A stretch of DNA of 64,000 nucleotides from Tessaracoccus flavescens. Lineage in GTDB: Bacteria > Actinomycetota > Actinomycetes > Propionibacteriales > Propionibacteriaceae. A model generated the notes under the pieces. That model had not been told where the DNA came from and did no database searches. It was given only the letters and a program-made list of their open reading frames with translations. The stretch covers positions 2,356,001 to 2,420,000 of the forward strand of contig NZ_CP019607.1 of NCBI RefSeq assembly GCF_001998865.1, read 5' to 3'. The position numbers and the translations under genes are program-made. How positions within the stretch are numbered: the first letter of the stretch is position 1; the number at the start of each line of letters is the position of its first letter. Shown in pieces: positions 1 through 8,881 of the stretch.

Positions 1-1
1 G

Positions 2-1114
2 CGTGACGTCCTCGACGCCGAGATCGACCGGCTGCGCAACCTGGGCGTCGTGTTCCGGCAGAACACGCCCATCAAGGACCTGCTCTCTATGCAGGCCGAG
101 GGCAACTTCGACGCCGTCTTCGTCGCCGTCGGAGCCCACATCTCCAAGCGGGTCGACATCCCGTCGGCCGACGCATCCCGCGTGGTCGACGCCGTCAGCT
201 TCCTGCGCGACGTCGCCTCCGGGGAGCGCCCGGTGATCGGCAGGAAGGTCGCGGTCTACGGTGGCGGCAACACCGCAATGGACGCCGCCCGCGTGGCCCG
301 GCGCCTCGGCGCCGAGGAGTCCGTGGTCGTCTACCGGCGCACCGAGGCCCAGATGCCAGCCCACGAGGACGAGCGCGAGGGTGCCCAGACCGAGGGCGTC
401 AAGATGAACTGGCTGCGCACCATCACCTCGATGGACGAGGCCGACCTGACCGTCGAGATCATGGAACTCGATGAGGACGGCAAGGCGGTCGGGACAGGTC
501 GCTACGAGAAGCTCGCCGCCGACACCGTGATCCTCGCGCTCGGCCAGCGGGCAGACACCGACTTCCTGCACGCCATCCCCGGCATGAGCTTCCACGACGA
601 TGTCGTCGACGTCGATCCGCACTCCCTGATGACGGCGGTGCCCGGCATCTTCGCGGGCGGCGACGCCGTCCCCTCCGACCGCACGGTCACCATCGGGGTG
701 GGGCACGGCAAGAAGGCGGCGAAGCGGATCGACGCCTGGCTCAACACCGAGGATTGGGTCGAGCCAACCAAGCACCCCGTCGTCGGCATCGACCAGATGA
801 ACGTGTGGTACTTCGGCGACCACGCCCGCAGGCAGCAGCTCGAGGCGGCCATCGATGAGCGGATGGAGGGCTTCGGTGAGGTGCTCGCCGGCCTGACCGC
901 CGCGGAGGCCGAGTTCGAGGCGCGCCGCTGCCTCAGCTGCGGCAACTGCTTCGAGTGTGACGGGTGCTTCGGCGCCTGTCCCGAGGACGCGGTGATCAAG
1001 CTCGGAAAGGGCAACCGGTACCGCTTCGACTATGAGCGGTGCACCGGATGCGCCACATGCTACGAGCAGTGCCCCGTGCACGCCATCGAGATGATCCAGG
1101 AGAACAGCCGATGA
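2..1114 (+). CDS. NAD(P)/FAD-dependent oxidoreductase with C-terminal ferredoxin clusters (5' truncated by window edge)
   Basis: The first 370 codons visible lack the N-terminus, which lies outside the window. The protein resembles the glutamate synthase small-chain (GltD) / NfnB class of pyridine nucleotide-disulfide oxidoreductases: a dinucleotide-binding motif (YGGGNTAMDAARVARR, near base 260), the late FAD signature GIFAGGDAV near base 650, and two cysteine clusters near the end (CLSCGNCFECDGC and CTGCATCYEQCP) that fit 4Fe-4S sites. Its stop overlaps the start of nifJ by 4 bases (ATGA), so the two are translationally coupled. I infer that it passes electrons between the ferredoxin reduced by NifJ and NAD(P). 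The substrate cannot be read from sequence, and a glutamate-synthase-like role is less likely without a large subunit nearby. Confidence 0.85.
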   Translation, partial: RDVLDAEIDRLRNLGVVFRQNTPIKDLLSMQAEGNFDAVFVAVGAHISKRVDIPSADASRVVDAVSFLRDVASGERPVIGRKVAVYGGGNTAMDAARVARRLGAEESVVVYRRTEAQMPAHEDEREGAQTEGVKMNWLRTITSMDEADLTVEIMELDEDGKAVGTGRYEKLAADTVILALGQRADTDFLHAIPGMSFHDDVVDVDPHSLMTAVPGIFAGGDAVPSDRTVTIGVGHGKKAAKRIDAWLNTEDWVEPTKHPVVGIDQMNVWYFGDHARRQQLEAAIDERMEGFGEVLAGLTAAEAEFEARRCLSCGNCFECDGCFGACPEDAVIKLGKGNRYRFDYERCTGCATCYEQCPVHAIEMIQENSR

Positions 1115-4100
1115 AGGCCATCATCGACGGCAACGAGGCCGCGGCCGATGTCGCATACCGGGTGAGCGAGCTGTGCTCGATCTACCCGATCACCCCGAGC
1201 TCGACCATGGCAGAACTGGCAGACGAATGGTCGGCCCATCGCAGGGCCAACGTCTGGGGTCAGGTCCCCACCGTCATCGAGATGCAGTCCGAGGCAGGAG
1301 CGGCGGGGGCCATGCATGGCGCGCTGCAGGGCGGCGCCCTGTCGACGACCTTCACCGCGTCCCAGGGACTGCTCCTGATGATCCCGAACATGTACCGGAT
1401 CGCGGGCGAGCTCACCTCGACGGTGTTCCACGTCGCCGCGCGCTCGCTCGCCACGCAGGGGCTCTCCATCTTCGGCGACCACCAGGACGTGATGGCGGTG
1501 CGCCAGACCGGTGTGTGCCTGCTCAGCTCGGCCTCCGTCCAGGAGGCGCACGACATGGCAGCCATCGCCCACCGGGCGACCCTGCTCAGCCGGCTGCCGT
1601 TCGTGCATTTCTTCGACGGCTTCCGCACCTCTCACGAGCTCAACACCATGACCAAGCTCAGCGACGACCAGCTGCGCGAGTTCATCCCGCGCGAGTTGGT
1701 GCTGGAGCACCGGGCCCGCGCCCTCAGCCCCGCGAACCCGTTCATCCGGGGAACGGCCCAGAACCCCGACACCTACTTCCAGTCCCGCGAGACGTCCAAC
1801 CCGTTCTACGCGCGGGTGCCGGGGATCGTCGCCGAGACGATGGAACGCTTCGCCGAGCTGAGCGGCAGGCGATACCGGCTGGTCGAGTACCACGGGGCGC
1901 CCGACGCGGAACGGGTCGTGGTCGTGATGGGCTCCGGCGTCGAGGCGATCACGCCCGTCATCGACCGGCTCAACGCCGACGGTGGCAGGGTAGGGGTGTT
2001 GCAGATCCGGCTCTACCGTCCGTTCCCCGCCGAGACCTTCCTCGAGGCGCTTCCCGCGAGCGTGCGCCGGATCGCCGTGCTCGACCGCACCAAGGAGCCG
2101 GGCGCCTCGGGCGAGCCCCTGTTCCTCGACGTGACGAGCGTGCTGTCCGAGGCCGTCGCCTCCGGCCGACGCGAGGCGCTCCCGATCACCATCGGCGGAC
2201 GCTACGGACTGTCGTCGAAGGAGTTCACGCCCGCGATGGTGGCCGCGGTCTTCGACGAGCTTGCCCTCGAGGCTCCCCGGCCGAGGTTCACCGTCGGCAT
2301 CCACGACGACGTCACCCACCTCTCGCTCGACTACGACCCCACCCTCGACCTCGAGGACCCGGAGACGCTGCGCGCCGTGTTCTACGGCCTCGGCTCGGAC
2401 GGGACCGTCGGCGCGAACAAGAACACGATCAAGATCCTCGGCTCCGAGGACGAGACGTTCGCCCAGGGCTACTTCGTCTATGACTCGAAGAAGTCGGGCT
2501 CGCGCACCGTCTCGCACCTGCGCTTCGGGCCGAACCCGATCCGGGCGCCGTACCTCGTCAGCAAGGCGGGCTTCGTCGGCTGCCACCACTGGTCGATCCT
2601 TGAGCGCGTCGACGTGCTCGAGTTCGCCCGCCCCGGCACGACACTGCTGATCAACTCGCCACACGGGGCCGACACCTGGCGCCACCTGCCGAATCAGATG
2701 CAGGCGAAGATCCTCGAGCTCGGGATCAAAGTCCACGTGATCGACGCGGGGAAGGTCGCCCGGGCGGCCGGCCTCGGGTCGCGCGCCAACACGATCCTGC
2801 AGACCTGCTTCTTCGCGATCTCCGGAGTCATGGAGCGCGAGGCGGCCATCGCGAAGATCAAGCAGGCGATCAGCAAGACCTACGCCCGCAAGTCCGAGGA
2901 GGTGGTCCGCAAGAACCACCTCGCCGTCGACTCGGCGCTCGCGGAACTGCACCGCCTTGAACCGGCGGACGAGCTGTCGAGCCACGGCTTCATCCCACCC
3001 GTGCCCAGCGACGCACCTGACTTCGTGCGCACCGTCACCGCCACGATGCTCGAGGGTCGCGGCGACGACCTGCCCGTGTCCGCGCTGCCCGCCGACGGCA
3101 CCTACCCGTCGGGAACCACGAGGTTCGAGAAGCGCAACATCTCGGAGATCGTCGCGGAATGGGACGCGGACAACTGCATCCAGTGCGGTAACTGCGCCTT
3201 CGTCTGCCCGCACGCCGTGCTGCGCGCCAAGTCGTACCCGGACGCCCAGCTCGACGGCGCGCCCGACGGCTTCCTCAGCGCCCCACTGAACGCTGCCGGC
3301 CTACCCTCGACCAGGTACACCCTGCAGGTCTACGTCGAGGACTGCACCGGCTGTGGGCTCTGCGTCGAGGCCTGCCCGGTCAAGCCGATCGACCAGCCCT
3401 CCCGGCGCGCCATCAACCTCGAGCCGAAGCTCGAGCGTGAGGTCGATCGACGCGCAGTCGAGTTCTTCGAGTCGATCCCCGAGAACGACCGCTCGAGGGT
3501 CGACTTCGGCACCGTCCGGGGAACCCAGTTCCTCGAGCCGCTGTTCGAGTTCTCCGGCGCCTGCTCCGGCTGCGGGGAGACGCCCTACCTGAAGTTGCTC
3601 AGCCAGCTCTTCGGCGACCGGGCGACCATCGCCAACGCCACCGGCTGCTCCTCGATCTACGGCGGCAACCTGCCGACCACGCCGTGGGCAAAGAACGCCA
3701 TGGGCCGGGGACCTGCCTGGTCGAACTCGCTGTTCGAGGACAACGCCGAGTTCGGCCTGGGCATGCGGCTGGCCGCAGACCTGCACGCCGACCTCGCCCG
3801 GGCACGCCTGGCCGAGGTGCGCGACCTGGTCGACGACGACGAACTGGTCGACGCGATCCTCGGCTCCGAGCAGCTGCAGGGTTCGGAGCTCGCGGCCCAG
3901 CTCGAGCGGATAGACCGGCTCAAGGCCAGGCTCGGCGAGCTCGACGGCCCCCTGATCGCGGACCTGCGCAGCGTCGCCGACACCCTCGTGCGGCGCTCGG
4001 TGTGGATCGTCGGAGGCGACGGTTGGGCCTACGACATCGGCAGCTCCGGCGTCGACCACGTGCTCGCCTCGGGCCGCGACGTCAACGTCCTCGTGCTCGA

Positions 4101-4671
4101 CACCGAGGTGTACTCCAACACGGGCGGCCAGGCCTCCAAGTCGACGCCGTTGGGTGCGGTGGCGAAGTTCGCCTCCGGAGGCAAGCAGAGCAACAAGAAG
4201 GACCTGGCCATGCAGGCCATGGCCTACGGCTCGGTCTACGTGGCCCGCGTGGCGATGGGCGCCGACCCCCAGCAGACACTCAAGGCGTTCCGTGAGGCGG
4301 AGGCCTACGACGGCCCGAGCCTGATCATCGCCTACAGCCACTGCATCGCGCACGGCTACGACATCCGCAAGGGCCTCGACCAGCAGTACAAGGCCGTCAA
4401 CTCCGGCCACTGGCCGCTGATGCGCTACAACCCGGTGATCCGTGACGCGGGAGGAAACCCCTTCCTGCTCGACTCGCCGCGGCCGCGCATGTCGTTGGAG
4501 AAGTACCGCTCGGCGGAGCTGCGCTACAAGGTGCTCAAGGCCGCCGACCCGGATGAGGCGGCCCGCCTGATCGATCTCGCCCAGGCGCAGGTCGACCGGC
4601 GGTGGGAAGAGTACGAAGAGCTCGCGTTGCGCGGCGCCGACCGGTTCGCAGCCGACCCCAGGAGGGACTGA
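1111..4671 (+). CDS. nifJ: pyruvate:ferredoxin (flavodoxin) oxidoreductase
   Basis: A 1186-residue single-chain oxidoreductase that decarboxylates pyruvate to acetyl-CoA and reduces ferredoxin. The N-terminal domain opens with GNEAAADVAYRVSE and YPITPSS. Two 4Fe-4S motifs lie near residues 689 (CIQCGNCAFVCP) and 744 (CTGCGLCVEACP). The proximal-cluster motif CSGCGE is near 817, and the thiamine diphosphate region (GGDGWAYDIGSSG, then DTEVYSNTGGQASKSTP) is near 968-1005. Length and domain order match the full-size NifJ family. I chose the ATG at 1111 because it overlaps the upstream stop as ATGA; earlier in-frame starts lie inside the upstream gene. It is followed after 2 bases by the DHOD-like gene, so this is a three-gene operon. 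Confidence 0.95.
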   Translation: MKAIIDGNEAAADVAYRVSELCSIYPITPSSTMAELADEWSAHRRANVWGQVPTVIEMQSEAGAAGAMHGALQGGALSTTFTASQGLLLMIPNMYRIAGELTSTVFHVAARSLATQGLSIFGDHQDVMAVRQTGVCLLSSASVQEAHDMAAIAHRATLLSRLPFVHFFDGFRTSHELNTMTKLSDDQLREFIPRELVLEHRARALSPANPFIRGTAQNPDTYFQSRETSNPFYARVPGIVAETMERFAELSGRRYRLVEYHGAPDAERVVVVMGSGVEAITPVIDRLNADGGRVGVLQIRLYRPFPAETFLEALPASVRRIAVLDRTKEPGASGEPLFLDVTSVLSEAVASGRREALPITIGGRYGLSSKEFTPAMVAAVFDELALEAPRPRFTVGIHDDVTHLSLDYDPTLDLEDPETLRAVFYGLGSDGTVGANKNTIKILGSEDETFAQGYFVYDSKKSGSRTVSHLRFGPNPIRAPYLVSKAGFVGCHHWSILERVDVLEFARPGTTLLINSPHGADTWRHLPNQMQAKILELGIKVHVIDAGKVARAAGLGSRANTILQTCFFAISGVMEREAAIAKIKQAISKTYARKSEEVVRKNHLAVDSALAELHRLEPADELSSHGFIPPVPSDAPDFVRTVTATMLEGRGDDLPVSALPADGTYPSGTTRFEKRNISEIVAEWDADNCIQCGNCAFVCPHAVLRAKSYPDAQLDGAPDGFLSAPLNAAGLPSTRYTLQVYVEDCTGCGLCVEACPVKPIDQPSRRAINLEPKLEREVDRRAVEFFESIPENDRSRVDFGTVRGTQFLEPLFEFSGACSGCGETPYLKLLSQLFGDRATIANATGCSSIYGGNLPTTPWAKNAMGRGPAWSNSLFEDNAEFGLGMRLAADLHADLARARLAEVRDLVDDDELVDAILGSEQLQGSELAAQLERIDRLKARLGELDGPLIADLRSVADTLVRRSVWIVGGDGWAYDIGSSGVDHVLASGRDVNVLVLDTEVYSNTGGQASKSTPLGAVAKFASGGKQSNKKDLAMQAMAYGSVYVARVAMGADPQQTLKAFREAEAYDGPSLIIAYSHCIAHGYDIRKGLDQQYKAVNSGHWPLMRYNPVIRDAGGNPFLLDSPRPRMSLEKYRSAELRYKVLKAADPDEAARLIDLAQAQVDRRWEEYEELALRGADRFAADPRRD

Positions 4672-4673
4672 TC

Positions 4674-5684
4674 ATGGATCTGAGCACCACCTACATGGGG
4701 CTGCAGCTGCGCAACCCCGTCGTCGCCTCGGCCGGCCCGCTGTCGCAGTCGGTCGAAGGCGTCCGGGCACTGGCGGACGGGGGAGTCGGGGCCGTCGTCA
4801 TGTACTCCCTCTTCGAGGAGCAGCTGCGCAGGGAGGCCGAGCAGACCGCGATCCTTGAGGACCTGTACGACGATGCCAATGCCGAGGCGATGAGCTACTT
4901 CCCGACGGTGCCGCAGTCGAACCGCGACGCCAGCTCGGCGTATCTGCGGCTCGTCGAGGAGGGGGCGCGAGCCATCGACGTCCCCCTGATCGCCTCGCTG
5001 AACGGGGCGAGCGTCGGCAACTGGACGCAGACCGCGCGCAGGCTCCAGGACGCCGGAGCCGCCGGCGTGGAGCTGAACATCTACTTCGTCCCCGGTGACA
5101 TCACGATGTCGGGGGCCGACGTCGAGGAGCGGCACCTGGAGATCCTCAGCGCCGTCACGTCGGCGGTCGAGATCCCCGTCGCGGTGAAGCTCAGCCCGTA
5201 CTTCTCGTCGGTGGGCAACATGGCGCTCCGGCTGGACGCCGCCGGCGCCGACGCGCTGGTCCTGTTCAACCGGTTCCTCCAGCCAGACATCGACATCGAG
5301 CGCGTCTCGGTCGAGTCGGGGGTCTCGCTCTCGACCCCGATCGAGGGCAGGCTTCCGCGGACCTGGATCGCGGTGCTGCACGACCGGCTCTCGGCGTCAC
5401 TGGCGGCCACGACCGGCGTCGACACGGCAGACGACGTCGTGCGCTACATCCTGGCCGGTGCCGACGTCGTGATGACCACCTCGTCGCTCGTGCGACGCGG
5501 ACCCGCCTACGCACAGGTTCTCGTCGAGGGGCTCGACCGCTGGCTGAACTCGCACGAGATCCCCCTGGACAAGGCCCGCGGGCTGCTCGCGGTTCCCCGG
5601 GACGCTCCGGCCGACGCCTACGAGCGGGAGGGCTACGTCTCGGCACTCGAGAAGGCCAAGTCGACCTACGGGTCGCTGCGCTGA
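4674..5684 (+). CDS. dihydroorotate dehydrogenase-like flavoprotein
   Basis: A 336-residue TIM-barrel FMN protein of the dihydroorotate/dihydropyrimidine dehydrogenase family. It starts MDLSTTYMGLQLRNPVVASAG and carries the barrel segments VKLSPYF, ADALVLFNRF and AGADVVMTTSSL. It begins 2 bases after the nifJ stop behind AGGAGG and ends the operon. Proteins of this type commonly sit beside nifJ in actinobacteria, and this chromosomal arrangement does not include pyr genes, so a role in pyrimidine synthesis is doubtful. I infer a flavin redox partner of the NifJ system; the substrate is unknown. Confidence 0.85.
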   Translation: MDLSTTYMGLQLRNPVVASAGPLSQSVEGVRALADGGVGAVVMYSLFEEQLRREAEQTAILEDLYDDANAEAMSYFPTVPQSNRDASSAYLRLVEEGARAIDVPLIASLNGASVGNWTQTARRLQDAGAAGVELNIYFVPGDITMSGADVEERHLEILSAVTSAVEIPVAVKLSPYFSSVGNMALRLDAAGADALVLFNRFLQPDIDIERVSVESGVSLSTPIEGRLPRTWIAVLHDRLSASLAATTGVDTADDVVRYILAGADVVMTTSSLVRRGPAYAQVLVEGLDRWLNSHEIPLDKARGLLAVPRDAPADAYEREGYVSALEKAKSTYGSLR

Positions 5685-5813
5685 GCGTCGCCCTGCGATC
5701 CCAGGGACTGTTAGCGTCTCCCGCATGTCGGGAGCGCACGGTCACCTGGGTGTCGTCAGCGTCTCCACGGCCACCCCTGCCTCCCACCGTCGCGGACCTG
5801 CCCGCGCCGGACG

Positions 5814-6773
5814 GTGCAGGAGGCGCCCTCCACCCTGTTCGACTCGTACGGCATCGTCTCGCAGGTCGGCGGGATCTTCGCGGCCCCTGACCTGGCGATC
5901 GGCTACGCCGTGTACGCGATGGCCGGTTACCACCTCAGCGAAGGTGACCGCGACACCGCCCTCGACCTGGTCTTCGAGACCCAGGACCTGTTCGGGAGGT
6001 AGGCCGACGACATCGATCCCGTGCTGCTCGGCCTGTTCGCCGACTCCTTCGCCATCTTCGCCGAGTCGGTGTTCTCCTCGCCTGCGTACCCGCTGGAGCG
6101 GATCCACGGGCTGCTGGACGCGCACGAGCGCTTCGTGAGGGACAACGGGTTCACCCTCCAGCCCGTGGTCAACTCCCGTGCCCTGCTCGCCGCCCGGGTG
6201 GGGGACCTGGCCAGCCTGGAGTCGCTCCTCGCCGACTCCCTCGAGCTGCTCCCGCCCGAAGGCGCCCGCGTCGGCCTCCCCGAGCTGCGTGCGGTGTTGG
6301 CGGTCGGCAGGTCGGACGAAACCACGGCGAAGGCACTGCTCGAAGCGCTGCCCGAGTCGGTGACCCACGCCGGCGATGACATCGGCCGCAACGTGGACAT
6401 CTTCCGCGCGCCCCTGCTGCGGCGCGAGGGCCGCGGCGCGGACGCTGCGGCGATTGCCGAGCGGGTCTTCGAGGAGGTGGAGCGCGACCCCGAGGAGGTC
6501 GCCTACTACACCCCGCTCGCCTACTTCGTCTCCGCGATGGACGCATCCGATCAGTTCGATGCGCTGCTCGAACCCCTCGAGGAGGCGGTGCGCGATGGAA
6601 TGCCGATCACCTGGGAGAGCCTCGCCGCCATCGCGGGGGTCCTCCTGCGGCGCGACCCCTCGGGCCGGCACGGCAAGGCGCTGCTCGCGGAGGCCACGGC
6701 GCACGCCGAGGCGTTGGACCGACGCAACGGCAACACCGCCGCGAGTGATCAGATGCGCGAACTCTGGCTGTAG
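5814..6773 (+). pseudogene. helical-repeat (TPR-like) protein, broken by an in-frame stop
   Basis: One reading frame runs from a GTG at 5814 to 6773 but is cut by TAG at 6000-6002. Downstream of the stop the frame continues smoothly (ADDIDPVLLGLFADSF), and the composition is the same on both sides: alanine/leucine-rich helix pairs such as LASLESLLADSLELLP and GRGADAAAIAERVFEEVE, which look like tetratricopeptide-type repeats. No clean start or N-terminal domain is visible between 5685 and 5813, so the 5' end also seems lost. Function is unknown. It converges on the cupin gene with a 3-base gap. A stop-codon readthrough is possible but nothing in the sequence supports it. Confidence 0.65.
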
Positions 6774-6776
6774 CCC

Positions 6777-7115
6777 TCAGGCGTCCACGTCGACCATGAC
6801 GAGCTGCATGTGGCAGGCCGAGGTGGCGCGCAGCGCGTGTGACGCGCCCGGCGCCATGTAGATCACATCGCCTGCGGTGAGGCTGTGGGTGTTGCCGTCG
6901 AGGTCGAAGTCCATGCTGCCGTCGAGCAGCGTGACGGTCACGGCGCGGGGACTGGTGTGCTCGGTCAGCAACTGTCCCTCGTCGAAGGCGAAGTCGACGA
7001 CCCGCAGCAGCGGGTTGTTCACCAGCACCCGCGAGGTCGTCGCCTCGCGGGTGACGGGCAGGTCGGCGAGGACGCCGGTGTGGACGACGGACTGGTCACG
7101 CTCGGTTGCGGGCAT
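6777..7115 (-). CDS. small cupin-domain protein
   Basis: A 112-residue single-domain cupin. The two cupin motifs are recognisable around TEHTSPRAVTVTLLDGSMDF and GDVIYMAPGASHALRA, with the usual G(D)xxxxPxGxxH pattern in the second half. A clear ribosome site (GGGAGG) sits 6 bases before the ATG at 7115. Such proteins are often metal-dependent small-molecule sensors or isomerases; the ligand cannot be told. It is the only intact gene inside a run of four loci where the others are broken. Confidence 0.85.
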   Translation of the reverse strand: MPATERDQSVVHTGVLADLPVTREATTSRVLVNNPLLRVVDFAFDEGQLLTEHTSPRAVTVTLLDGSMDFDLDGNTHSLTAGDVIYMAPGASHALRATSACHMQLVMVDVDA

Positions 7116-7196
7116 CTCGGGCCTCCCGGATCGATGACGGATGCCAGCCCAATTTAACCCAATTGCATAGAGAAACAGGTCTGAGGTGCGCCCCGA

Positions 7197-8872
7197 TCAG
7201 TCAAGACCCGCGAGGTGAGCGTGCACGAGTGAGACGGCCGTCGCGCCCTCCCCGGTCGCCGAGGCCACCCGTTTCATTGAGCCGGAGCGGATGTCACCGT
7301 TCGCGAAGACGCCAGGCACCGATGTCTCCAGGTCGGCGGGTGGCCGGTCCCCGTGCCACGCCTCCGCGGGCAGGTCGCGCCCGGTCAGGATGAAGCCCCG
7401 GTCCTCGCGCAGCACCTCGGAGGGGAGCCAGCCCGACTGCGGTTCTGCGCCGATCAGCAGGCACAGCGCCCGCACCTCCCGGCGCTCCGGCTCACCCGTG
7501 TCCAGGTGGCGCAGCTCGACCCACGCGAGGTGCGCGTCCTCGCCCGCCCCGCCGTCGACCACTTCGCAGTCGCCGCACACGGTGATCCGAGGGTTGTACT
7601 CGATCTCGTTGATCAGGTACGTCGACATGGTCGCGGTCAGATCGGGTCGTCGGATCACGATCATCACCGAGCGGGCATACCTGGCCAGATGCACCGCGGC
7701 CTGGCCTGCGGAGTTACCTCCACCGACGACGATCACGTCCTGGCCCACCAGCTCCGGGGCGACGGACATGGCGGCGCCGTAGTGGACGCCGTTGCCGACG
7801 AGCTCCTCGAGCGAGGCAACGCCGAGCCTCCGGTAGGTGACCCCGGTGCCGACCACGACGCAGCGGGCGAGGACGTCGCCGCCGTCTGTGTGCAGGCGAT
7901 GCGGCCCGCCGTCGGTACCTGCCGTGATCCCGGTCGCCGGCCAGCCGGTGAAGAACCTGGTGCCGAAGCGGATCGCCTGGCTCCGCGCGCGCTGGGTCAG
8001 ACGCATGCCCGAGATGCCGCGCGGGAAGCCGAGGTAGTTGCGGATCATCGAACTGGCGCCCGCCTGACCGCCGATGGCGTCGGACTCGATGGCGACGGTG
8101 CTGAGCCCCTCGCTCGACGCGTACACGGCCGCAGCGAGCCCAGCGGGCCCGGCGCCGACGATCGCGAGGTCGACGACGCCTTCCAGCTCGATCTCGTCAG
8201 GTCGGCCGTAGAGCCGGGTGGCCAACTGCGAACCGAGGTGCAGTGCTCGACGATGTCGGCGGCGGCGACGAGCGGCCAGCGGTCCGGCTCGCCCGTGTAG
8301 CGGGCGAGCACCGCGCGACCCTGCTCCGAGTCCGGATGGTGGATCCCGTGCGGGGTGCCGGAGCGCAGCAGGAACTCCGAGATCTGCCTGGTCAGCGGCG
8401 TCCTTGCCGGTGAGATCACCTGGATCGACACGACCTGGGGCGCAGCCGTCGCACCCCAGTCGTTGAGCAGTTCGCCGATGGCGACATGGAACTCCTCGTC
8501 GCGCACCCCACGCGGAAGCAGGAGGTGCGCGTCGATCTTCCCTGCGGCCTGGGCGTGCCAGAACGTGGCCGTGCCCTCCGCGACGAAGCGCTCCCACGGG
8601 GTGACGACCACGCGCCGCGCGGTCGGCACCGCCGTGCGCATCATGGAGACCGCCTCGTACCAGGTGGCGTCGGGCAGGGCGCTGTCCATCACACAGAGCG
8701 CGACGGTGCTGCCGTCCTCGAGGAGTGCCTTCGTGGTGTGCTTTCCCTCGAGGGCGCTGTGCACGACGTGTACGTCGTAGTCGAAACCTTAGCGGCGGAA
8801 CTGCGAGGCGAGGGTTTCCGCGTTGTCAGCCGAGATGCAGACGATGGCAGGGGTCTTCGTGGGATCGATCAC
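7197..8872 (-). pseudogene. thioredoxin-reductase-like FAD oxidoreductase with receiver-like N-terminus, two lesions
   Basis: The gene starts at GTG 8872 behind a strong AGGAGG and encodes a receiver-like N-terminal domain ([16 protein letters not shown]) followed by a thioredoxin-reductase-type domain ([20 protein letters not shown], later [16 protein letters not shown] and [12 protein letters not shown]). Two defects are visible. An in-frame TAA at 8792-8790 interrupts QFRR-stop-GFDYDV. A one-base shift near 8236-8242 breaks the linker, which would read [16 protein letters not shown] in the repaired frame. The reductase half also lacks the CxxC pair of true thioredoxin reductases (the region reads [10 protein letters not shown]). 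It lies 9 bases after the antiporter, an arrangement I recall for UBP-zinc-finger antiporters in actinobacteria. Confidence 0.75.
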
Positions 8873-8881
8873 GTTGCCTCC

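Noticed and set aside
1060..3213. 717-codon open frame on the minus strand
   Set aside because: It lies antisense to nifJ, has arginine/valine/aspartate-rich composition typical of the shadow of a GC-rich gene, and shows no domain.
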